A stretch of 35,196 nt of DNA from NCBI GenBank assembly GCA_026400815.1, contig JAPLOI010000065.1:1-35196 (forward strand), read 5' to 3'. Below are positions 32,272 to 35,196 of this stretch, in pieces (the first letter of the stretch is position 1; every line of letters starts with the position of its first letter). A model generated the notes under the pieces. The model did no database searches. It had not been told where the DNA came from and saw only the letters and a program-made list of their open reading frames with translations. Source of the DNA: Alphaproteobacteria bacterium. GTDB lineage: Bacteria; Pseudomonadota; Alphaproteobacteria; Acetobacterales; Acetobacteraceae. The translations under genes were made by a program, and so were the position numbers.

Positions 32272-33306
32272 ATGTCCGCTTACGCATCCCGCCTGATCCG
32301 CTATGCCGATCTGCGCCCCTGCCGGAATGCCTTCATCGACACGCGCTCGCCGGGCTCGGAGCAGAAGGAGAACTTCACCCTGGTCGGCCCGGGCGTTTCC
32401 GAGAACCCGGACCAGCACGTGCATATTCCGGAGCCGCACGGCTTCAACATCGGCGGGGCGCGCCAGCCGGGGAAGTGCCTCAACTCCCAACACAGCCACG
32501 AGACGGCGGAGGTGTTCATCGTCCATTCCGGCAAGTGGCGCTTCACGCTGGGGCCGAATGCCGATGAGGGCTACGTGGATATCGGCAAGGGCGACGTGAT
32601 CGACCTGCCGATCCACATGTTCCGCGGTTTCGAGAATCTGGGCAGCCGCAGCAGCGCGGATTTCCTGTTCGCGGTGCTGGGCGGCGACGATCCCGGCAAG
32701 GTGACGTGGTCGCCCAAGGTGTTCGAGATGGCCAAGCATTACGGCCTCGTATTGCTCGAGGGCGGCAAGCTGGTGGACACGGTGAAGGGCGAGGCGATCC
32801 CGGCCGGCGCGGTGAAGCAGAAGCCGCCCACGGCCGCGCAGATCCGAAAGCTCGCCTCGCCCACCGCGGAGCAGATGGCGCAATGCGTGCACCGGCTGCG
32901 CGACCTCAAGGGCAATCCGAACTCGCCGCTGGCAGCACCCGGCGTGGAGGAATGCCCGATCATCGTGCCGAAGGTGACGCGGGACGGTTTCGCGCCCGGC
33001 CCGATTTCCGGCTGGTGGCCGCATGGCTTCAACCTGCGTGCGCTGAAGCTGCAGTCTGGCGCTGCGATTCCCGCACATGTGCGGCACGAGGAAGAGGTGC
33101 TGATGGTGCATGCCGGCCTGATCGAGGTCACCCTGCCGAAGGGCAGCGTGATGCTCGGTGCCGGAGACACCTTCACCACGCCGAAGGGGATTGCCCGCGC
33201 CTTTCGTGCCACGTCCTCCGACGGCTGCATCGTGCATGTGGTGCGCGGCGGGGAGGATATCGCGGCGCCCGAATTCGTGCGCGCGGGCAAGCGGAAGGCG
33301 GCCTGA
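32272..33306 (+). CDS. bicupin domain protein
   Basis: The 344-residue protein starts at ATG 32272; an in-frame TTG at 32203 would add an unlikely leader across the palindromes. The first cupin barrel (about 60-160) has a metal site pattern QHSHETAEVFIVHSG with both histidines and the glutamate, and GDVIDLPIHMFRGFEN. The second (about 235-335) has AHVRHEEEVLMVHAG and LGAGDTFTTPKGIARAF, where the usual H-x-H is spaced differently. It may be a metal-dependent oxygenase, isomerase or binding protein. There is no signal peptide. It ends three bases before the MetE-like gene starts, so the two are co-translated. Confidence 0.85.
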   Translation: MSAYASRLIRYADLRPCRNAFIDTRSPGSEQKENFTLVGPGVSENPDQHVHIPEPHGFNIGGARQPGKCLNSQHSHETAEVFIVHSGKWRFTLGPNADEGYVDIGKGDVIDLPIHMFRGFENLGSRSSADFLFAVLGGDDPGKVTWSPKVFEMAKHYGLVLLEGGKLVDTVKGEAIPAGAVKQKPPTAAQIRKLASPTAEQMAQCVHRLRDLKGNPNSPLAAPGVEECPIIVPKVTRDGFAPGPISGWWPHGFNLRALKLQSGAAIPAHVRHEEEVLMVHAGLIEVTLPKGSVMLGAGDTFTTPKGIARAFRATSSDGCIVHVVRGGEDIAAPEFVRAGKRKAA

Positions 33307-33309
33307 GCC

Positions 33310-34434
33310 ATGGCGATTCGCACAACGCATGTGGGTTCGCTGCCGCGCAGCGCGCTGGTGGCAGACCTGCTGTTCGGCGCAGAGAAGGGTCTGCCGTTCG
33401 AGCCGGCCGCCTGGCAGCGGGTGATGGATGAAGGCACGGCGGCGCTCCTGGCGCGGCAGAAGCAGGCCGGCATCGATATCCCGTCGGATGGCGAGACCTC
33501 CAAGATCTCCTACGCCACCTACATCAAGGACCGGCTGACGGGGTTCGAAGGTGATTCGCCGCGCTCCCCGCCGGCGGATTTGGAGGATTTTCCCGGCTTC
33601 CTGGAGAAACTCGCCAAGGCTGGCGGCACGCCGACCTATCGGCGCCCGCGCTGCACGGGCCCGATCACGGTGAAGAACCTGGAGCCACTGCACAAGGACA
33701 TCGCCGCGATGAAGGCGGGCATGGCCGCCGCGGGCTACTCCGAGGGGTTCATGAACTCCGCCAGCCCCGGCGTGATCGCGCTGTTCCAGCCTTCGGATTA
33801 CCACAAGACCCTTGATGACTATCTGTTCGACCTCGCCGAAGCGATGCGTGCGGAGTACGAGGCGATCGTGGCCGCCGGGCTGATCCTGCAGATCGATGCG
33901 CCGGATCTCGGGCTGGGCCGGCACATGATGTACAAGGGTCTGGACGAGGCCGGCTTTCTGAAGCGCGCCGCGGTGCACATCGAGGCGATCAACCATGGGC
34001 TGCGCAACATCCCGCGCGATCGCGTTCGTATGCATATCTGTTGGGGCAACTACGAAGGCCCGCACACCCGGGATATCTCGCTGGGCGCGGTGCTGCCGGA
34101 GCTGCTGAAGGCCAAGCCCGGCGCGCTGCTGTTCGAAGGCGCCAACCCGCGCCATGCCCATGAATGGACCGTGTGGCACGAGGCGAAGGTGCCCGACGAC
34201 CTCGTGCTGATTCCCGGCTGCCTCGACAGCACCAGCAACTTTGTCGAGCACCCGGAGTTGATTGCCCAGCGGCTGGCGAACTATCTGCGCGCCGTGGGCC
34301 CCGATCGCGTGATCGCCGGCACGGATTGCGGGTTTTCCACCTTTGCCGGGTTCGGGGTGGTCGATCCCGGGATCGTCTGGGCGAAGTTCGAGGCGCTGGC
34401 CCAGGGCGCGGCGCTGGCAACGCGCCGGGCATAG
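33310..34434 (+). CDS. MetE C-terminal-domain-like zinc methyltransferase (cobalamin-independent)
   Basis: The 374-residue TIM-barrel protein matches only the catalytic C-terminal half of cobalamin-independent methionine synthase, starting with the family motif TTHVGSLPR. Zinc ligands are visible: H242 and C244 in HICWGN, E276 in LFEGANPRH and C340 in GTDCGF. LILQIDAPDLGLGRHM is the substrate-side strand. Stand-alone proteins of this shape include epoxyalkane:coenzyme M transferase and archaeal MetE, as well as many uncharacterised thiol alkyltransferases. With an importer and a LacI regulator as partners, a catabolic alkyl- or methyl-transfer is more likely than methionine synthesis. The start is ATG 33310, directly after the bicupin stop. 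Confidence 0.88.
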   Translation: MAIRTTHVGSLPRSALVADLLFGAEKGLPFEPAAWQRVMDEGTAALLARQKQAGIDIPSDGETSKISYATYIKDRLTGFEGDSPRSPPADLEDFPGFLEKLAKAGGTPTYRRPRCTGPITVKNLEPLHKDIAAMKAGMAAAGYSEGFMNSASPGVIALFQPSDYHKTLDDYLFDLAEAMRAEYEAIVAAGLILQIDAPDLGLGRHMMYKGLDEAGFLKRAAVHIEAINHGLRNIPRDRVRMHICWGNYEGPHTRDISLGAVLPELLKAKPGALLFEGANPRHAHEWTVWHEAKVPDDLVLIPGCLDSTSNFVEHPELIAQRLANYLRAVGPDRVIAGTDCGFSTFAGFGVVDPGIVWAKFEALAQGAALATRRA

Positions 34435-34464
34435 AAAAAGGGGCGGCCTTCCCGGCCGCCCCTT
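34435..34464. terminator. bidirectional intrinsic terminator
   Basis: AAGGGGCGGCC (34438-34448) pairs perfectly with GGCCGCCCCTT (34454-34464), with loop TTCCC. On the - strand the stem is followed by TTTTT, giving a strong terminator for the repeat-protein gene. On the + strand it follows the MetE-like stop and ends in CCTTCCTT. Confidence 0.85.
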
Positions 34465-34481
34465 CCTTCTGCGGCGGTCCC

Positions 34482-35196
34482 CTACAGGAAAAGCGCGTTC
34501 ACCTGCGCCGAGGTCATGGCCCCCAGCTGGGCCGTGGTGAACCCGGCCGTTTGCGTGCTCGAAAGCGCTGCGAGGTCGGCAGTTTCCAGCGACGCCACCT
34601 GCGCGGTGGTGAGCGCTGCGATCTGCGCCGTCTTGAAGCCAGCCATCTGGGATGTGCTGAGACCCACGAGCTGGCTGGTGGTCAGGGCGACCACCTGGGC
34701 GGTGGTCAGGTTGTTGATCTGCGACGTATCGAAGGCCCGCACCTGGGTGGTGGTAAGTGCGGCAAGGTCGGCGGTTTCCATGGCGACGAGCTGGGCCGTG
34801 GAGAGGGCCGCCACCTGGCCTGTCGTCAGCCCCGGCACCTGCGCCGTGGTGAGCGCCACCACCTGCGCGGTGGTGAGGCCCCTGACGCCGCCGGTGGAGA
34901 AGCCAGCGAGCTGGGTGGAGGAGAGCTGGCCGAGCTGCGCAGTGGTCAGTGCGGCCACCTGGGTGGAGGAGAGCGGGTTGAGCTGTGCGGTGCCGAAGCC
35001 GGCCATCTGCGCGGTGGTGAGGTTGGCCAACTGGGCGGTGGTCAGCCCAGCAATCTGGGTGGAGGCGAGGCCGGCCAACTGCGCGGTGGTGAGGTTTGCA
35101 ACCTGCGCGGTGGTGAGGCCAGAGACCTGGCTGGAGGCGAGGCCGCGCAGCTGGGCCGTGGAGAGGGCGGCCACGTCGGCGGTGTCCATCGCGGCC
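34482..35196 (-). CDS. octapeptide tandem-repeat protein (partial; N-terminus beyond window)
   Basis: The frame is open from the right edge to the TAG at 34482-34484. The visible 237 residues are about 29 consecutive octapeptides of consensus A-[AG]-L-[TS]-T-A-Q-[VL], plus a short tail NALFL. Residues upstream of the first visible Met continue the repeat in frame (AAMDTADV), so the true start lies outside. Units with Phe in position 3 and units ending TAD break the monotony. There are no cysteines, few charges and no signal sequence in the visible part. I do not recognise a characterised family. The regular 8-residue period with conserved Leu, Thr and Gln suggests a solenoid or fibrous fold and perhaps a surface or structural role, which is inference. 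Confidence 0.85.
   Translation of the reverse strand, partial: AAMDTADVAALSTAQLRGLASSQVSGLTTAQVANLTTAQLAGLASTQIAGLTTAQLANLTTAQMAGFGTAQLNPLSSTQVAALTTAQLGQLSSTQLAGFSTGGVRGLTTAQVVALTTAQVPGLTTGQVAALSTAQLVAMETADLAALTTTQVRAFDTSQINNLTTAQVVALTTSQLVGLSTSQMAGFKTAQIAALTTAQVASLETADLAALSSTQTAGFTTAQLGAMTSAQVNALFL

Noticed and set aside
33310-34434. Annotation as methionine synthase metE
   Set aside because: Only the catalytic barrel is present, the N-terminal half of MetE is missing, and the setting is a transporter operon.
34482-35196. CRISPR array or satellite DNA
   Set aside because: The 24-bp periodicity is diverged at DNA level, has no spacers, and keeps one continuous reading frame with a conserved octapeptide.

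Overview
The window is about 35 kb of GC-rich (roughly two-thirds or more G+C) bacterial chromosome. Tight gene spacing, GTG/ATG overlap starts, AGGAGG-type ribosome sites, Entner-Doudoroff genes, a PEP-CTERM protein and A/T-rich hairpins after genes suggest an alphaproteobacterium, most likely Acetobacteraceae. This assignment is inference; there is no rRNA or marker gene to confirm it. I found no tRNA, rRNA, CRISPR array or phage genes.

Region 1 (1-5.6 kb): the last 36 codons of an IS5-type transposase, then a secreted von Willebrand A protein with a PEP-CTERM anchor. Next comes a gene-free stretch with a textbook sigma-54 promoter, a repeated CUCCUGG motif and a strong terminator, which together look like an undescribed small RNA. 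It is followed by an alpha/beta hydrolase of the homoserine acetyltransferase type, a CorC/HlyC membrane protein, a soluble globin-coupled chemoreceptor and a small Ala/Pro-rich coiled-coil protein.

Region 2 (5.6-13.4 kb): a PEP-mutase-like enzyme stands divergent to a three-gene operon (KDPG-type aldolase, KDG-type sugar kinase, GNAT acetyltransferase). Then come a DMT exporter, a zinc alcohol dehydrogenase, an orphan family 5 substrate-binding protein, a doubtful hypothetical gene and a chloramphenicol-phosphotransferase-like kinase.

Region 3 (13.4-21 kb): intergenic repeats, a stand-alone Lrp/AsnC effector domain, a UDP-glucuronate decarboxylase, a ThDP-dependent acetolactate-synthase-like enzyme, a translationally coupled CapA/M20 pair, a PP2C phosphatase and a GlsB/YeaQ membrane protein. 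An A/T-rich hairpin repeat occurs once singly and twice as inverted pairs.

Region 4 (21-34.4 kb) is the most coherent accessory locus. It has three paralogous two-domain NTF2/SnoaL-like proteins, a LacI-type regulator, a complete carbohydrate-type ABC importer (ATPase, binding protein, two unusual permeases), a bicupin and a MetE-C-domain-like zinc methyltransferase. Gene order and overlaps suggest one uptake-and-conversion pathway for an unknown, possibly methylated, small molecule. A fused MFS/spermidine-synthase-like gene sits inside the locus. Shared operator-like sequences lie before two of the NTF2-like genes.

Region 5 (34.4 kb to the right edge): a strong terminator and the C-terminal part of a protein built entirely from about 29 tandem octapeptides, which runs off the window.
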